Shown here in pieces: positions 8,877 through 18,699 of a stretch of DNA of 64,000 nucleotides. Below the pieces are notes generated by a model. It saw only the letters and a list, made by a program, of their open reading frames with translations, searched no databases and was not told the DNA's origin. How positions within the stretch are numbered: the stretch's first letter is position 1; every line of letters begins with the position of its first letter. Where the stretch lies: assembly GCF_000805455.1 (NCBI RefSeq), contig NZ_JSUS01000032.1:124001-188000 (forward strand), written 5' to 3'. The stretch comes from Acinetobacter sp. A47. GTDB taxonomy: Bacteria; Pseudomonadota; Gammaproteobacteria; Pseudomonadales; Moraxellaceae. The translations under genes were made by a program, and so were the position numbers.

Positions 8877-9122
8877 TTACATAGATTCAATTAAATAGTG
8901 AAATTCATGCTCTGAAATTTTTTGTGGCTGGCATTGAAGTTGCTGGATTTGGCAATATCGTGTTACATCAATTTCACTGTGCGGGTCTGATGATTTCAGT
9001 AAATACTGTTTTGAACCTGAGTTTTTTTTCAGGGCTCGTTTCAGCATCAGCAAGGGCATCGGACAGGGCTGACCTAATGCATCAATGATCTCAGGGGGAT
9101 TCACTTTATCTGTCATATTCAT
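8877..9122 (-). CDS. TusA-like sulfurtransferase / SirA family protein
   Basis: An 81-residue protein with the family signature LDALGQPCPMPLLMLKRAL (here IDALGQPCPMPLLMLKRAL); the cysteine of CPMP carries persulfide sulfur in TusA, which relays sulfur to tRNA thiolation and molybdopterin pathways. Length is normal. It stands alone between rpoH and the cold-shock leader. Whether it is TusA itself or a paralogue such as YedF-type cannot be settled from the sequence alone. Confidence 0.82.
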   Translation of the reverse strand: MNMTDKVNPPEIIDALGQPCPMPLLMLKRALKKNSGSKQYLLKSSDPHSEIDVTRYCQIQQLQCQPQKISEHEFHYLIESM

Positions 9123-9473
9123 CTAAATCACATCATTCAGAATTATCTTAACAAATTTTTGCGTAATTTTTATGATAAAAATTTCATTAAAAAAACAGCT
9201 AAATTATTGAAAAAAACAGATAGAACAGATGGAAATAACTAAAAATAATCCTATTAATTGTCATAAACCCGTGATAAGCTCGATGCGTTTTAGGAAGAGT
9301 TTAATACAATATTAATGTAATAAACCCTATAACAAATGGATGTAACCGGAAATTGTTGATAGTTTTACAGAATGATTACAAGCTTTAAAATTATAAAAAA
9401 TTTTAAAACCTTGTTGGCTCTGCTGTTTGCAACACCGGAAGGTCCTTATCTTTCAAAATCTGAGGATTGACTT
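9123..9473 (+). promoter_or_regulatory. Long non-coding upstream region and leader of the cold-shock gene
   Basis: About 350 bases without a convincing ORF separate the divergent TusA-like gene and the cold-shock gene. The sequence is very AT-rich until about 9405, then turns GC-richer (GTTGGCTCTGCTGTTTGC and on), followed by a TGAGGA ribosome-binding site. Long structured 5' leaders are characteristic of cspA-type mRNAs, so part of this is probably transcribed. No clear -35/-10 pair was found; the leader assignment is inferred. Confidence 0.4.
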
Positions 9474-9686
9474 ATGACAGCTCGTGAACAAGGCGTAGTA
9501 AAGTGGTTTAACGACACTAAAGGCTTTGGTTTTATTCAACGTAATGGTGGTGATGACGTATTTGTTCATTTCCGCGCTATTGTTGGTGAAGGCCACCGTT
9601 CTTTACGTGACGGCCAACGTGTAGAATTCAGTGTCGTTCAAGGACAAAAAGGTTTCCAGGCTGAAAACGTTCAGCCTTTAGACTAA
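9474..9686 (+). CDS. Cold-shock protein, CspA family
   Basis: A 70-residue single cold-shock domain. RNP1 is KGFGFIQ (preceded by GVVKWFNDT) and RNP2 is DVFVHF, the two aromatic-rich motifs that bind single-stranded RNA or DNA and melt secondary structure. Its start follows a good AGGA site and a long leader. An intrinsic terminator follows at 9710-9739. The family has several paralogues in this genus, so no specific csp letter is assigned. Confidence 0.93.
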   Translation: MTAREQGVVKWFNDTKGFGFIQRNGGDDVFVHFRAIVGEGHRSLRDGQRVEFSVVQGQKGFQAENVQPLD

Positions 9687-9709
9687 TTTGTTGCCTTAAC
9701 GCAATATAG

Positions 9710-9739
9710 AAACGCTCCAATGTAATTTGGGGCGTTTTT
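9710..9739 (+). terminator. Intrinsic terminator of the cold-shock gene
   Basis: AAACGC(T)CCAA pairs with TTTGG(G)GCGTTT and runs into TTTTTG. It lies 23 bases after the cold-shock stop. Confidence 0.85.
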
Positions 9740-9787
9740 GTTTATAATAACCACTTTCCTTTGGTCATTGATGGTTCGAGAGCATAT

Positions 9788-10939
9788 ATGACGTCCGGTT
9801 TTGAAACCTTAAATTTACATCCGCAGTTGAAGAAAGCGATTGATGCTTTGGGTTTTACAAAAATGACCCCGATTCAGCAAAAGGTTTTAAAATATACATT
9901 GGCAGGGCATGATGCCATTGGTCGAGCACAAACAGGTACCGGTAAGACCGCTGCCTTTCTGATTAGCGTGATCAATGATCTACTCAATAATCCGATTCAA
10001 GAGCAGCGTTTCCGTGGTGAGCCACGTGCATTGATACTTGCGCCGACACGTGAGCTGGCGTTACAGATCGAAAGCGATGCGCAGGCATTAACCAAATTTT
10101 CAAATCTGCATCTTGTCACTTTATTGGGTGGGGTTGATTTTGAAAAGCAAAAGAAGATGCTGGATCGCAATTTTGTCGATATTATTGTGGCAACACCAGG
10201 CCGTTTGATTGATTTTGTCGAGCAAAAAGAAGTCTGGTTAGACCGGATTGAATTTCTGGTGATCGATGAAGCTGACCGTTTGCTGGATATGGGCTTTATT
10301 CCTTCGGTAAAACGTATTGTTCGTTATTCTCCGTTTAAGGAGCAACGTCAGACCTTAATGTTCTCTGCAACATTCAGCTATGATGTCCTTAACCTTGCAC
10401 GTCAATGGTTATTTGAGCCTGTTACGGTTGAGATCGAACCGGAACAAAAAACCAATAATGATGTCGAGCAGCGGGTCTATGTCGTTGCCAAACAGGATAA
10501 ATACAAGTTATTGCAAGAGATCTTGCGTGAAGAGCCGATCGATAAGGTGATGATCTTTGCCAATCGTCGGGATCAGGTGCGTCGCTTATATGATCACTTA
10601 AAACGTGATGGGTATAAGGTAGGTATGTTATCGGGTGAAATTGCGCAGGATAAGCGTCTGAAAATGCTTGAGCAGTTCAAGCAGGGCAAACATAATATTA
10701 TGATTGCCACGGATGTGGCGGGGCGCGGGATCCATGTTGATGGTGTCTCTCATGTAATCAACTTTACCTTGCCTGAACAGTCTGATGATTATGTACACCG
10801 TATTGGTCGTACTGGCCGTGCCGGTGCGCAGGGGGTAAGTATTAGCTTCCTGTCGGAAGATGATGCTTTTTATTTACCTGAAATTGAAAAAGCGATCGGT
10901 AAAAAATTACCGCTCACACGCCTTGAGGGTTATTGCTAA
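9788..10939 (+). CDS. rhlB: DEAD-box ATP-dependent RNA helicase, RhlB-like
   Basis: A 383-residue helicase core. Motif I AQTGTGKT is at residues 47-54, the Ia motif is PTRELA, TPGR precedes motif II DEAD (160-163), motif III SAT is at 193-195, and motif VI HRIGRTGRAG is near the C-terminus. The Q-motif FTKMTPIQ is present. The ATG at 9788 gives the usual FETLNLHPQLKKAI start; a TTG at 9761 would run into the upstream spacer. RhlB unwinds RNA in the degradosome. This protein ends soon after the core (GKKLPLTRLEGYC), without the basic tail of enterobacterial RhlB, so the partner interaction may differ. Confidence 0.82.
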   Translation: MTSGFETLNLHPQLKKAIDALGFTKMTPIQQKVLKYTLAGHDAIGRAQTGTGKTAAFLISVINDLLNNPIQEQRFRGEPRALILAPTRELALQIESDAQALTKFSNLHLVTLLGGVDFEKQKKMLDRNFVDIIVATPGRLIDFVEQKEVWLDRIEFLVIDEADRLLDMGFIPSVKRIVRYSPFKEQRQTLMFSATFSYDVLNLARQWLFEPVTVEIEPEQKTNNDVEQRVYVVAKQDKYKLLQEILREEPIDKVMIFANRRDQVRRLYDHLKRDGYKVGMLSGEIAQDKRLKMLEQFKQGKHNIMIATDVAGRGIHVDGVSHVINFTLPEQSDDYVHRIGRTGRAGAQGVSISFLSEDDAFYLPEIEKAIGKKLPLTRLEGYC

Positions 10940-10985
10940 GTTTTATGCTGGGTTTTAACTGATAGTGTGAAGGGGTTCTCCTTTA

Positions 10986-11022
10986 AAAAAAGCCAAATCT
11001 TCCGATGATTTGGCTTTTTTGT
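10986..11022 (+). terminator. Intrinsic terminator of the helicase gene
   Basis: Stem AGCCAAATC / GATTTGGCT with a short loop and six T residues, preceded by an A run; strong, 47 bases after the helicase stop. Confidence 0.9.
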
Positions 11023-11148
11023 TTATTTGCTAAGATTTGCTACGCAAATTACACAAAAGATTAAAGATTTTTTTAGAATTCCGGTGATTAGTTGCTGAAT
11101 TGAAATAAATCAACATGTAGAATATGGCGCATTACCTGGGAGGATATT

Positions 11149-12186
11149 ATGGCTCTAATCTCAATGCGCCAGCTCTTGGATCACGCTGCAGAATATAACT
11201 ACGGCGTACCAGCGTTTAACGTAAACAACTTAGAACAAATGCGTGCAATCATGCTCGCTGCGGATGCAACAAATTCACCTGTAATCGTGCAAGCTTCTGC
11301 TGGTGCGCGTAAATATGCAGGTGCACCTTTCTTACGTCATCTTATTTTAGCTGCGATTGAAGAGTGGCCACATATTCCAGTGGTTATGCACCAAGATCAT
11401 GGTACTAGTCCGGATGTTTGCCAACGCTCTATCCAGTTGGGCTTTAGCTCGGTGATGATGGATGGTTCATTGGGTGCAGATGGCAAAACACCAACAACTT
11501 ATGATTATAACGTTGATGTTACTCGTCGCGTAGTAGCGATGGCGCATGCTTGCGGCGTTTCAGTTGAAGGTGAGATCGGTTGCCTGGGTAGCCTTGAAAC
11601 CGGTATGGCTGGTGAAGAAGACGGTGTCGGCGCTGAAGGCGTACTTGATCATTCTCAACTGTTAACTTCTGTTGAAGAAGCAACTCAATTTGTTGCAGAT
11701 ACCAATGTCGATGCTCTGGCAATTGCTGTGGGTACTTCGCATGGCGCATACAAGTTTACCCGTCCACCAACAGGCGATATCCTGGCGATTGACCGCATCA
11801 AGGAAATCCATGCAGCTTTACCAAATACGCATCTTGTAATGCATGGCTCAAGCTCTGTACCACAAGAATGGTTGGCTGTGATTAACCAGTATGGCGGTGA
11901 CATTAAAGAAACCTATGGTGTGCCTGTAGATCAACTGGTTGAAGCAATCAAGCATGGTGTGCGTAAAATTAATATTGATACCGACTTACGTTTGGCTTCA
12001 ACAGGTGCAATGCGTCGTATGATGGCTGAAAAACCAAGTGAATTTGACCCACGTAAATTCTTTGGTGAAACGATTGAAGCAATGAAAGAAATCTGTGTTG
12101 CGCGTTACGAAGCATTTGGTACCGCAGGCCATGCAGACAAGATTCGTCCAATTTCTTTAGAGAAAATGGTAGATCGTTATAAGTAA
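11149..12186 (+). CDS. fba: Class II fructose-1,6-bisphosphate aldolase
   Basis: A 345-residue zinc-dependent aldolase of the Calvin-cycle subtype that cleaves or forms fructose 1,6-bisphosphate in gluconeogenesis and glycolysis. The N-terminus [27 protein letters not shown], the zinc/active-site stretch [11 protein letters not shown], and the phosphate-binding NIDTDLRLA motif are typical. A strong ribosome-binding site (GGGAGGA) precedes the ATG. Monocistronic: a perfect-stem terminator follows. In Acinetobacter, which generally does not use classical glycolysis, the gluconeogenic direction is the important one. Confidence 0.96.
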   Translation: MALISMRQLLDHAAEYNYGVPAFNVNNLEQMRAIMLAADATNSPVIVQASAGARKYAGAPFLRHLILAAIEEWPHIPVVMHQDHGTSPDVCQRSIQLGFSSVMMDGSLGADGKTPTTYDYNVDVTRRVVAMAHACGVSVEGEIGCLGSLETGMAGEEDGVGAEGVLDHSQLLTSVEEATQFVADTNVDALAIAVGTSHGAYKFTRPPTGDILAIDRIKEIHAALPNTHLVMHGSSSVPQEWLAVINQYGGDIKETYGVPVDQLVEAIKHGVRKINIDTDLRLASTGAMRRMMAEKPSEFDPRKFFGETIEAMKEICVARYEAFGTAGHADKIRPISLEKMVDRYK

Positions 12187-12202
12187 TCCACTTGTAATGA
12201 TA

Positions 12203-12236
12203 AAAAAATAGCGGCAATTGCCGCTATTTTTTATTC
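12203..12236 (+). terminator. Intrinsic terminator of fba
   Basis: AAATAGCGGCAATTGCCGCTATTT is a perfect self-complementary stem bracketed by A and T runs; it can act in both directions. Confidence 0.92.
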
Positions 12237-12255
12237 TACCGCGTTGGTGGAATAA

Positions 12256-12283
12256 AAAATGCCAGTATATAACTGGCATTTTG
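12256..12283 (-). terminator. Intrinsic terminator of surA
   Basis: AAAATGCCAGT and its complement ACTGGCATTTT pair around a short AT loop, just past the surA stop codon (12297); on the minus strand it ends in TTTTTTATT. Confidence 0.85.
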
Positions 12284-12296
12284 ATTGAAGCCTAAC

Positions 12297-13613
12297 TTAT
12301 TTCTTTTGCTGGGCCTTCGAATCCAGGTTGGCATCTTTGATTTCAACATAGGCGTTGGCACGAAGCTCACGCATCCAGCTGTCTACTTCTGTATCAAACT
12401 GACGTTCGCCCAAAATTTGACGTGCCATACGTTCCTGAACTTCTTTGGTCATATCTTGCTGACGTGTATCGGTTACTTGCAGGATATGCCAGCCAAACTG
12501 ACTCTGGAACGGTTTGCTAATTTGGCCGACTGGTGTTTCTTTCATTACTTTTTCAAATTCAGGCACCATGACACCCGGGCTAACCCAGCCTAGGCTACCG
12601 CCATCACGGGCAGATCCCGTATCATTTGAATAAGTGGCCGCCAAAGTAGCAAAATCATCTCCCGCTTTAGCACGATTGTAAAGGCTATCAATCATTTGCT
12701 TGGCACGATCCAGACTCACAACTTCAGAGGGTTGAATCAGGATATGTCGGGTCAGATACTGTGGAACCAGTGCCTTTTGATCATTTTGCTTGCGTTCAAG
12801 CAGTTTTAATACATGTATGCCATCGCGAACACTAATGAGTTCTGTCGTCTGGCCGACCTGTAAAGGGGTAATGCGTGCTGCAAGTTCGGTTGGGATTTCA
12901 GACAGTGAACGGAAGCCCATATCCAGTCCATCTACCTTTACAGCACTATTTGAAAACTTGGTGCTAATGGCTTTCGGGTCATCACTAGTCGAAAGTGATT
13001 GTTTAACCTGCTGGGCAACTTTTTGTACGTCGCTGGTGTTGTCGCCAGAAATACGCATATGAATGACATGAACTTGTGTGCCGAGAGCGGCTTGTCCTTC
13101 TGGAGACTTCAGGAAATTTTCAACATCATGGTCACTGATTTTAATCCGTGACATCACTTGTTGTTGACGTAAGCGGCCAATCGCCAGGTCTTCTGCAACA
13201 CGGTTACGCAGGTTTTCATAAGTGCCGGGTGCAATTGCATCTAGCTTTTGTTGAAATGCTTCCAGTGAGTTGGCGCCGGATTGATTGGCAACCTTTAGTA
13301 CAGCAGCATTTAAGGTTTTTTCATCGGCTTTAATGCCATAACGCTTCACTTGTTCAAGCTGGGCCTGACGCACAATCAGCTGGTCTAGCACCTGCATCTG
13401 TAAATACTGTTGAGGTGGAACAGGTTTGTTTTGCGCTTTTAACTGATGTTCTGTTTCAGCAATCCCTTGTTCTAAATCACTTTTAAGAATGACACTATTA
13501 TCCACAATTGCTACAACCTCATCCGTAGGTTGGGCAAAGCTTTGCATTGATGAAGAAATTAGGGCAGCGAGAACAGTGGCTCTAAAGATATGTTGAAAAG
13601 GTTTTATCTTCAT
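12297..13613 (-). CDS. surA: Periplasmic chaperone / peptidyl-prolyl isomerase SurA
   Basis: About 438 residues from the ATG at 13613: a signal peptide (FRATVLAALISSSMQSFAQ), a SurA N-terminal chaperone domain (DEVVAIVDNSVILKSDLEQ), and two parvulin domains, the second starting near YLTRHILIQPSEVVS and containing the GGSLGWVSPGVMVPEF motif. It escorts outer-membrane beta-barrel proteins, including LptD. The ATG at 13613 is chosen because it overlaps the lptD stop by one base (TAATG on the minus strand), giving translational coupling; an upstream in-frame start would extend into lptD. Confidence 0.94.
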   Translation of the reverse strand: MKIKPFQHIFRATVLAALISSSMQSFAQPTDEVVAIVDNSVILKSDLEQGIAETEHQLKAQNKPVPPQQYLQMQVLDQLIVRQAQLEQVKRYGIKADEKTLNAAVLKVANQSGANSLEAFQQKLDAIAPGTYENLRNRVAEDLAIGRLRQQQVMSRIKISDHDVENFLKSPEGQAALGTQVHVIHMRISGDNTSDVQKVAQQVKQSLSTSDDPKAISTKFSNSAVKVDGLDMGFRSLSEIPTELAARITPLQVGQTTELISVRDGIHVLKLLERKQNDQKALVPQYLTRHILIQPSEVVSLDRAKQMIDSLYNRAKAGDDFATLAATYSNDTGSARDGGSLGWVSPGVMVPEFEKVMKETPVGQISKPFQSQFGWHILQVTDTRQQDMTKEVQERMARQILGERQFDTEVDSWMRELRANAYVEIKDANLDSKAQQKK

Positions 13614-16084
13614 TAACGTTGTGTCCAAGATTGATTAATTTTGTTGAAACCCAAAACTCTGCTTTCAAGAAGGGAAGCAAGCTTGTTGTTTAAAGCACCA
13701 AGACCTTTGAGCGTAAACTCAGCCATGACTGCATTCTTTTTACGGGCATCTGGTGTGTTTGGATCATCCAGATCGTTGTAGTAAGAACGGCCATATACTG
13801 ATACAGCCCAACAACAAGATTCATAGTTCACGCCAAGTAAATATTCACGCATGACCTTGTTGTCGATGTCATATTGAGCATGCCCCATAATACGCCAATT
13901 GTCTTTTACAGGTTGTATAAAGGATGCAACAACTTGGTCATAAGCGTTTTGACGGTCAGGAATATCTTTACGGTAAAAATAGCCTAAGTTGTAAAGATTG
14001 CCCTTGTCACCTGTGTAATAAGCCTGAAAATCCCGCTGGGCATTATCCCCATTCGACATCCAGGCTGCATTAGAGCTAATGGTAAAGTTCTGATTTAGCT
14101 GGCTAGATAAACTAACAATCGGACCTGTACGGTTTTGGGTATCAAATTCGTCTGGCTTTTCATTCAGGCTGACACGGCGATCACTAAAATAATAGCTTTG
14201 ACCGACACTGGCTTTAATGCGTTCCAGACCTTCCGAATCTAAAAGGCTATAGGTTACGCCAAGAGACAGGAAATTGTTGTCATCTAAGCGGTCATGACCA
14301 TAGAAACGGTAGGGGTTAAACAGCTGATCATAATTGATTGACGCAGAAGTCGAATCAAAGTTTGGGTGATCATCCTGTTTTTTATAAGGAGAATAAGCAT
14401 AGAAAGCACGAGGTGAGATGCTTTGCAGATATTTGCCATCTTTTTCAAAGGTCAGTCCAGTGGCAAGTGTGAACTGAGGTACCACTACAGATTTTTCCAG
14501 ATCATCAGAGGCAGAGAGTCCACGACCTTCTTTTGAATCCTGATCGAAGAATGTGTTAATACTACGGACAGAGACTTCCGGAACTACATAGAACCATGAT
14601 GGCGTCAGATAGTTGTATCGGACTGCAAACTGGTTGTAGATACGGGTACCACTTGACTCTAGTGCAGAACCATCTTTAATGGATTTTTTAAAATAAGCCG
14701 TATCATTGTTAAATTCGTATTGCAGGCCTTGTGGATCGCCAGTGACATAATTTAATAAAAATTGTGGCAGTCGAGCATATGGCTTGTCTGCATCGTCAAG
14801 ACTTTTATCCAGTGTCTGGAAGTCTTCGACTTTTAACTGGGCTTTAAGGCCGGGAATACCATTGGCATAGTTAAGTTCCCAGGCACGACGTAAATTTAGA
14901 TCGGTTCTGGTGTTGGGATTGTGGTTAAAATCTGAAAAATAATCTTTGTCAGATGCGTAATTATATTCCAGATTGGTTGACCATTGATTATTGATCTTCC
15001 AGTTATGAATAAAGTGCAGGTCATCACGAGTTTCATTGTCGTATTGATTATCCTGAGCGATATAACCACCCCAAATACGGCCAGAACCGAAGTTCTCCGT
15101 CATATAGCGGAAATCGGCATCAAGCTTGGGACCACGTTTACTCATATAGCTTGGCGTAAGCGTAAGATCGTAATTTGGTGCAAGGTTAAGATAGATTGGA
15201 GCCGCGAGCTGGGCACCACCATCATTACTATAACCAAAGTTCGGACTCAATAAACCGGTTGTACGACGGTCATCAATCGGAAAGTTAAAATACGGAACCG
15301 CAAGGACGGGTACATCTTTTACATAAAGTTTGGTGTTACGTGTTACGCCACGACCGGTATCCTGATTTAACTCAATCTGTTTTGCCTGGATTTTCCATGC
15401 CGGTTTCTGTTCTGGCGGGCAGGCTGTATAACTGGCATCTTTCAAGATGACCAGGTTTTGATCGGCACGTTGAATCTGGCTGGCATGGCCATGCGCATGC
15501 TGTTGTTCGGAAATGTAAAAACTATTGTTTAAATCGCCGGTTTGGGTTTTTAAATTATAGTCAATCGCATCACTTTGTGTGAGCAGCCCTGACTGGGCAA
15601 GCTGTACCCGACCTTTGGCGTTGGCATGGGTCTGGGTCGAGTCAATGGTGACCTGATCTGCACGGATGGTACGACCTTCCTGATCGATAACCACATTGCC
15701 CTGTAATACTGAATCGCCAGCAGGATTGTAATGTCCATAGTCCGCAGTAATCACGGAAGTGGTCGTACTTGCATCGCCAGCTTTGGTTTCAGGGTTAATC
15801 GGAGTGACCCAGGTCCCTTGGCAAAAAGAAGAGCTTAAATAACGATTATCACGTAATTGTGCTTCTGGTGCAGACTTGTCTACATAATATTGCTGGAAAA
15901 AGCTTTCCCCAGGATAACTTTCTTGGTCTTGCTGTCCCTGATTTCGAATGGCAGCCTTAAGCTGTTTATTGTCAAGCGTAGAGACAGCATCAGCTGGTGC
16001 CGCGAAACCGGATTGAATCGAGCCGCCACACAAGAGTGTCAAAATAGCTGTTGCTAAAGGATTAAATTTAAACTGATGTTTCAT
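13613..16084 (-). CDS. lptD: LPS/LOS-assembly outer membrane protein LptD
   Basis: An 823-residue protein with a signal peptide (LATAILTLLCGGSIQSGFAAPA), an N-terminal OstA/LptA-like periplasmic domain (GDSVLQGNVVIDQEGRTIRADQ near residues 125-145) and a large C-terminal beta-barrel. With LptE it inserts lipopolysaccharide or lipooligosaccharide into the outer leaflet. Cysteines suitable for disulfides occur (SFCQGTW, YTACPPEQ, YESCCWAVS). It is first in the lptD-surA operon and divergent from amgK across a 118-bp intergenic region that must hold both promoters. Confidence 0.95.
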   Translation of the reverse strand: MKHQFKFNPLATAILTLLCGGSIQSGFAAPADAVSTLDNKQLKAAIRNQGQQDQESYPGESFFQQYYVDKSAPEAQLRDNRYLSSSFCQGTWVTPINPETKAGDASTTTSVITADYGHYNPAGDSVLQGNVVIDQEGRTIRADQVTIDSTQTHANAKGRVQLAQSGLLTQSDAIDYNLKTQTGDLNNSFYISEQQHAHGHASQIQRADQNLVILKDASYTACPPEQKPAWKIQAKQIELNQDTGRGVTRNTKLYVKDVPVLAVPYFNFPIDDRRTTGLLSPNFGYSNDGGAQLAAPIYLNLAPNYDLTLTPSYMSKRGPKLDADFRYMTENFGSGRIWGGYIAQDNQYDNETRDDLHFIHNWKINNQWSTNLEYNYASDKDYFSDFNHNPNTRTDLNLRRAWELNYANGIPGLKAQLKVEDFQTLDKSLDDADKPYARLPQFLLNYVTGDPQGLQYEFNNDTAYFKKSIKDGSALESSGTRIYNQFAVRYNYLTPSWFYVVPEVSVRSINTFFDQDSKEGRGLSASDDLEKSVVVPQFTLATGLTFEKDGKYLQSISPRAFYAYSPYKKQDDHPNFDSTSASINYDQLFNPYRFYGHDRLDDNNFLSLGVTYSLLDSEGLERIKASVGQSYYFSDRRVSLNEKPDEFDTQNRTGPIVSLSSQLNQNFTISSNAAWMSNGDNAQRDFQAYYTGDKGNLYNLGYFYRKDIPDRQNAYDQVVASFIQPVKDNWRIMGHAQYDIDNKVMREYLLGVNYESCCWAVSVYGRSYYNDLDDPNTPDARKKNAVMAEFTLKGLGALNNKLASLLESRVLGFNKINQSWTQR

Positions 16085-16202
16085 TGTCTCATTAACCAGT
16101 ACGCTAATTCACAATTAATTATTGTCGCATCATAGAGAAAAAGTTGATAAGTGGCTACACTTAAGCTTTCAAAATCTCAGCTAGTTTTAGATTTTATTGC
16201 AA

Positions 16203-17216
16203 ATGAATACACAACGTGAACAATTGATACAAACTTGGCTTCAAGCCACTCTCCAATCTGATCAATTCGAGATCAACTTTTTAGCAGGAGATGCGAGCTT
16301 CCGGCGTTATGCGCGAATCAAGTTACAAAACAAAACATATATGCTCATGGATGCGCCCCCTGAAAAAGAAGATTGTGCGCCATTTGTCCTTATTGACGAG
16401 TTTTTTGATCGCCACGGCGTACGGGTTCCCCATATCGTGGCAAAAGATCTGACTTTGGGGTTATTGTTGCTGGAAGATTTTGGGGATGTGGTGCTGTCTA
16501 CATTGCTGAATGATGAAACAGTCGATCAATACTATGCACAAAGTTTTAAACAGCTGATTGAACTTCAACAGATTCAGGGACAGGATCATTTGCCTGAATA
16601 TTCCTATGAAAAGCTCATGTCTGAAATGCGCCTGCTGACCGAGTGGATGCTACCTTCACTGCAAATTCAGCCGACAGAACAGCAACTGGAAACCATTGAG
16701 CAGGCATTTGACTTTCTTGCTGTTGAAGCCACTCAACAACCCCAGGTGATTGTACACCGTGACTTCCATAGCCGGAATCTGATGAAAATCGGGGATGAAC
16801 CAGAGTTAGGGGTAATCGATTTTCAGGATGCCGTCATCGGTGCGGATACCTACGATCTGATCTCGATTACCCGTGATGCCTATGTGCAGTGGAATGCTGA
16901 ACGTGTGTATCAGTGGTTTGAAGTGTTCTATAACTTATTACCGGCTTCTGCAAAGCAAAACCGTAGCTTTGAGCAATTCAAGCGTGATGCCGATCTGATG
17001 GCCATTCAGCGCCATATCAAGATTTTAGGCATTTTTGTCCGTCTGTTTGAGCGTGATGGAAAATCTGGCTATTTGAAAGATCTGCCTCGGGTCATGTGGT
17101 ACTTGCTTGAAGAAAGCCAAGGTTATGAAGAGCTGAATGATTTTATGCAGTTCATGCGTGATGTGGTCATGCCTAAGTTTGTTGCCAAATACGGCGATTA
17201 CGAGGTGGCAGCATAA
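16203..17216 (+). CDS. amgK: N-acetylmuramate/N-acetylglucosamine kinase AmgK
   Basis: A 337-residue kinase of the aminoglycoside-phosphotransferase fold. The catalytic loop VIVHRDFHSRNLM and the metal-binding GVIDFQDA are clear. AmgK phosphorylates MurNAc at the anomeric position in the recycling route that bypasses de novo UDP-MurNAc synthesis and therefore lowers fosfomycin sensitivity; this was shown in pseudomonads and is shared by Acinetobacter. The ATG at 16203 is preferred to a TTG six bases earlier. It overlaps murU by one base. Divergence from lptD is conserved in pseudomonads as I remember it. Confidence 0.9.
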   Translation: MNTQREQLIQTWLQATLQSDQFEINFLAGDASFRRYARIKLQNKTYMLMDAPPEKEDCAPFVLIDEFFDRHGVRVPHIVAKDLTLGLLLLEDFGDVVLSTLLNDETVDQYYAQSFKQLIELQQIQGQDHLPEYSYEKLMSEMRLLTEWMLPSLQIQPTEQQLETIEQAFDFLAVEATQQPQVIVHRDFHSRNLMKIGDEPELGVIDFQDAVIGADTYDLISITRDAYVQWNAERVYQWFEVFYNLLPASAKQNRSFEQFKRDADLMAIQRHIKILGIFVRLFERDGKSGYLKDLPRVMWYLLEESQGYEELNDFMQFMRDVVMPKFVAKYGDYEVAA

Positions 17217-17905
17217 TGAAAGCGATGATTCTTGCTGCAGGGCTGGGAAACCGCATGCGCCCCCTGACTTTGCATACGCCAAAGCCGTTGCTTGAGGTGG
17301 GCGGAAAGCCCCTGATTGTCTGGCATATTGAAAAGTTGCAAAAAATAGGGGTCACTGAAATCGTGATCAATACTGCATGGCTAGGCGATAAACTGGTTGC
17401 GGCCTTGGGAGATGGTTCCCGGTTGGGTGTGAAGATCTTGTGGTCACACGAAGGTGAGGGTCTGGAAACAGCAGGCGGCATTATAAATGCCTTGCCGCTA
17501 CTGGGTGCGGAGCCTTTCATTCTGGTTAATGGTGATGTTTGGACAACGATGGACTTTGCCTCGCTGCTCGATGTTCAGCTGGAAGATAAGCTGGCACATC
17601 TGGTCTTGGTCGAAAACCCGCCTCAACATGTGAAAGGAGACTTCATCCTGGTAAATGATTTGGCTTATACTTTCGAGCAGGGGCAATCAGGTGAAGCTTT
17701 AACTTATAGCGGTATTGCGGTTTTAGCGCCACATATGTTCGCTGGGCTAGAACATGGCAAGCGACCTTTGGCACCGTTATTAAAGCAGGCCATGCAACAG
17801 CAACAGGTTTCAGCAGAAAAGATGCAGGCGGTCTGGGTTGATGTCGGAACCCCGGAGCGTTTGGAACAGCTTGATCTGCAAATCAGGCAGGGTGCATTTG
17901 CTTAA
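17216..17905 (+). CDS. murU: N-acetylmuramate-1-phosphate uridylyltransferase MurU
   Basis: A 229-residue nucleotidyltransferase with the N-terminal signature MILAAGLGNRMRPLT and the metal-site aspartate in VNGDVW. It converts MurNAc-1-phosphate and UTP to UDP-MurNAc, completing the recycling step begun by AmgK. Start and stop of the pair overlap (TAATG), so the two enzymes are made together. The MupP phosphatase of the same route is not in the window. Confidence 0.9.
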   Translation: MKAMILAAGLGNRMRPLTLHTPKPLLEVGGKPLIVWHIEKLQKIGVTEIVINTAWLGDKLVAALGDGSRLGVKILWSHEGEGLETAGGIINALPLLGAEPFILVNGDVWTTMDFASLLDVQLEDKLAHLVLVENPPQHVKGDFILVNDLAYTFEQGQSGEALTYSGIAVLAPHMFAGLEHGKRPLAPLLKQAMQQQQVSAEKMQAVWVDVGTPERLEQLDLQIRQGAFA

Positions 17906-18046
17906 GAAAACACAAAAAACTTAATGGATTGTGCAGTTTATCATGCTTGTAAATGTTTAACTGCATAATCGTTCAACAAGTCCTACTGTGCCTTGTATCA
18001 GAAATCGGTATACTGCACAGCAAATTTATCGAGATGTTGCACTGTT

Positions 18047-18682
18047 ATGCATCCTTTTTTTCAAGAATTAAAGCAAGGTAGTCAAGCGCTGGGTCTTAAC
18101 CTGAGTGAGGACGCCCTAACACTCTTATTGAAATATCAAGATGCTCTGGTGCTGTGGAACAAGGCATATAACTTAACGGCGATTCGTGATCCCAAAGAAA
18201 TGCTGGTTAAACATTTACTGGATAGCTTAAGTATCTTGAATGATTTGCCAGAAGGCCGTTTACTGGATGTGGGGACTGGCGGCGGAATGCCAGGCATGAT
18301 CATTGCATTGTGTCAGCCGGAGCGTTCTTGTGTACTGCTGGACTCAAATGGAAAGAAGATCCGCTTCCTGAAGCAGTTTATTGCTGATTTGAAACTGAAA
18401 AATGTAATTGCAGTTCAGACACGTGTTGAAAATGAAGAGAGTATTGATGAGCTTGGTCATTTCGATGTCATTACAAGCCGGGCATTTGCCTCTTTGACGG
18501 ACTTCGTGGATGCAGCTCAACCATATATGCATGAGCAAAGTATTATTGCTGCGATGAAAGGTCTGGTTCCAGAAGATGAAATCGAGCAGATGAAAGATGA
18601 GTATTCATGCCAGATCATTGAGCTTCGTGTTCCGAGACTGGATGAACAGCGTCATTTGCTTTTACTTCAACGTATTCAATAA
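18047..18682 (+). CDS. rsmG: 16S rRNA (guanine527-N7)-methyltransferase RsmG
   Basis: A 211-residue SAM-dependent methyltransferase; its loss gives low-level streptomycin resistance in other species. The SAM-binding motif LLDVGTGGGMPGMI and the following LLDSNGKKIRFLKQ are typical. The ATG at 18047 (MHPFFQELKQG) yields normal family length; an in-frame upstream start at 17993 would add 18 unconserved residues. It lies 17 bp before parA, the usual rsmG-parA-parB order found near replication origins, though no origin is visible here. Confidence 0.94.
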   Translation: MHPFFQELKQGSQALGLNLSEDALTLLLKYQDALVLWNKAYNLTAIRDPKEMLVKHLLDSLSILNDLPEGRLLDVGTGGGMPGMIIALCQPERSCVLLDSNGKKIRFLKQFIADLKLKNVIAVQTRVENEESIDELGHFDVITSRAFASLTDFVDAAQPYMHEQSIIAAMKGLVPEDEIEQMKDEYSCQIIELRVPRLDEQRHLLLLQRIQ

Positions 18683-18699
18683 AAATATTAAGGGTAGTC

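Noticed and set aside
12285-12593. 102-codon plus-strand frame at the 3' end of surA
   Set aside because: Antisense to the second parvulin domain of surA; no start signal.
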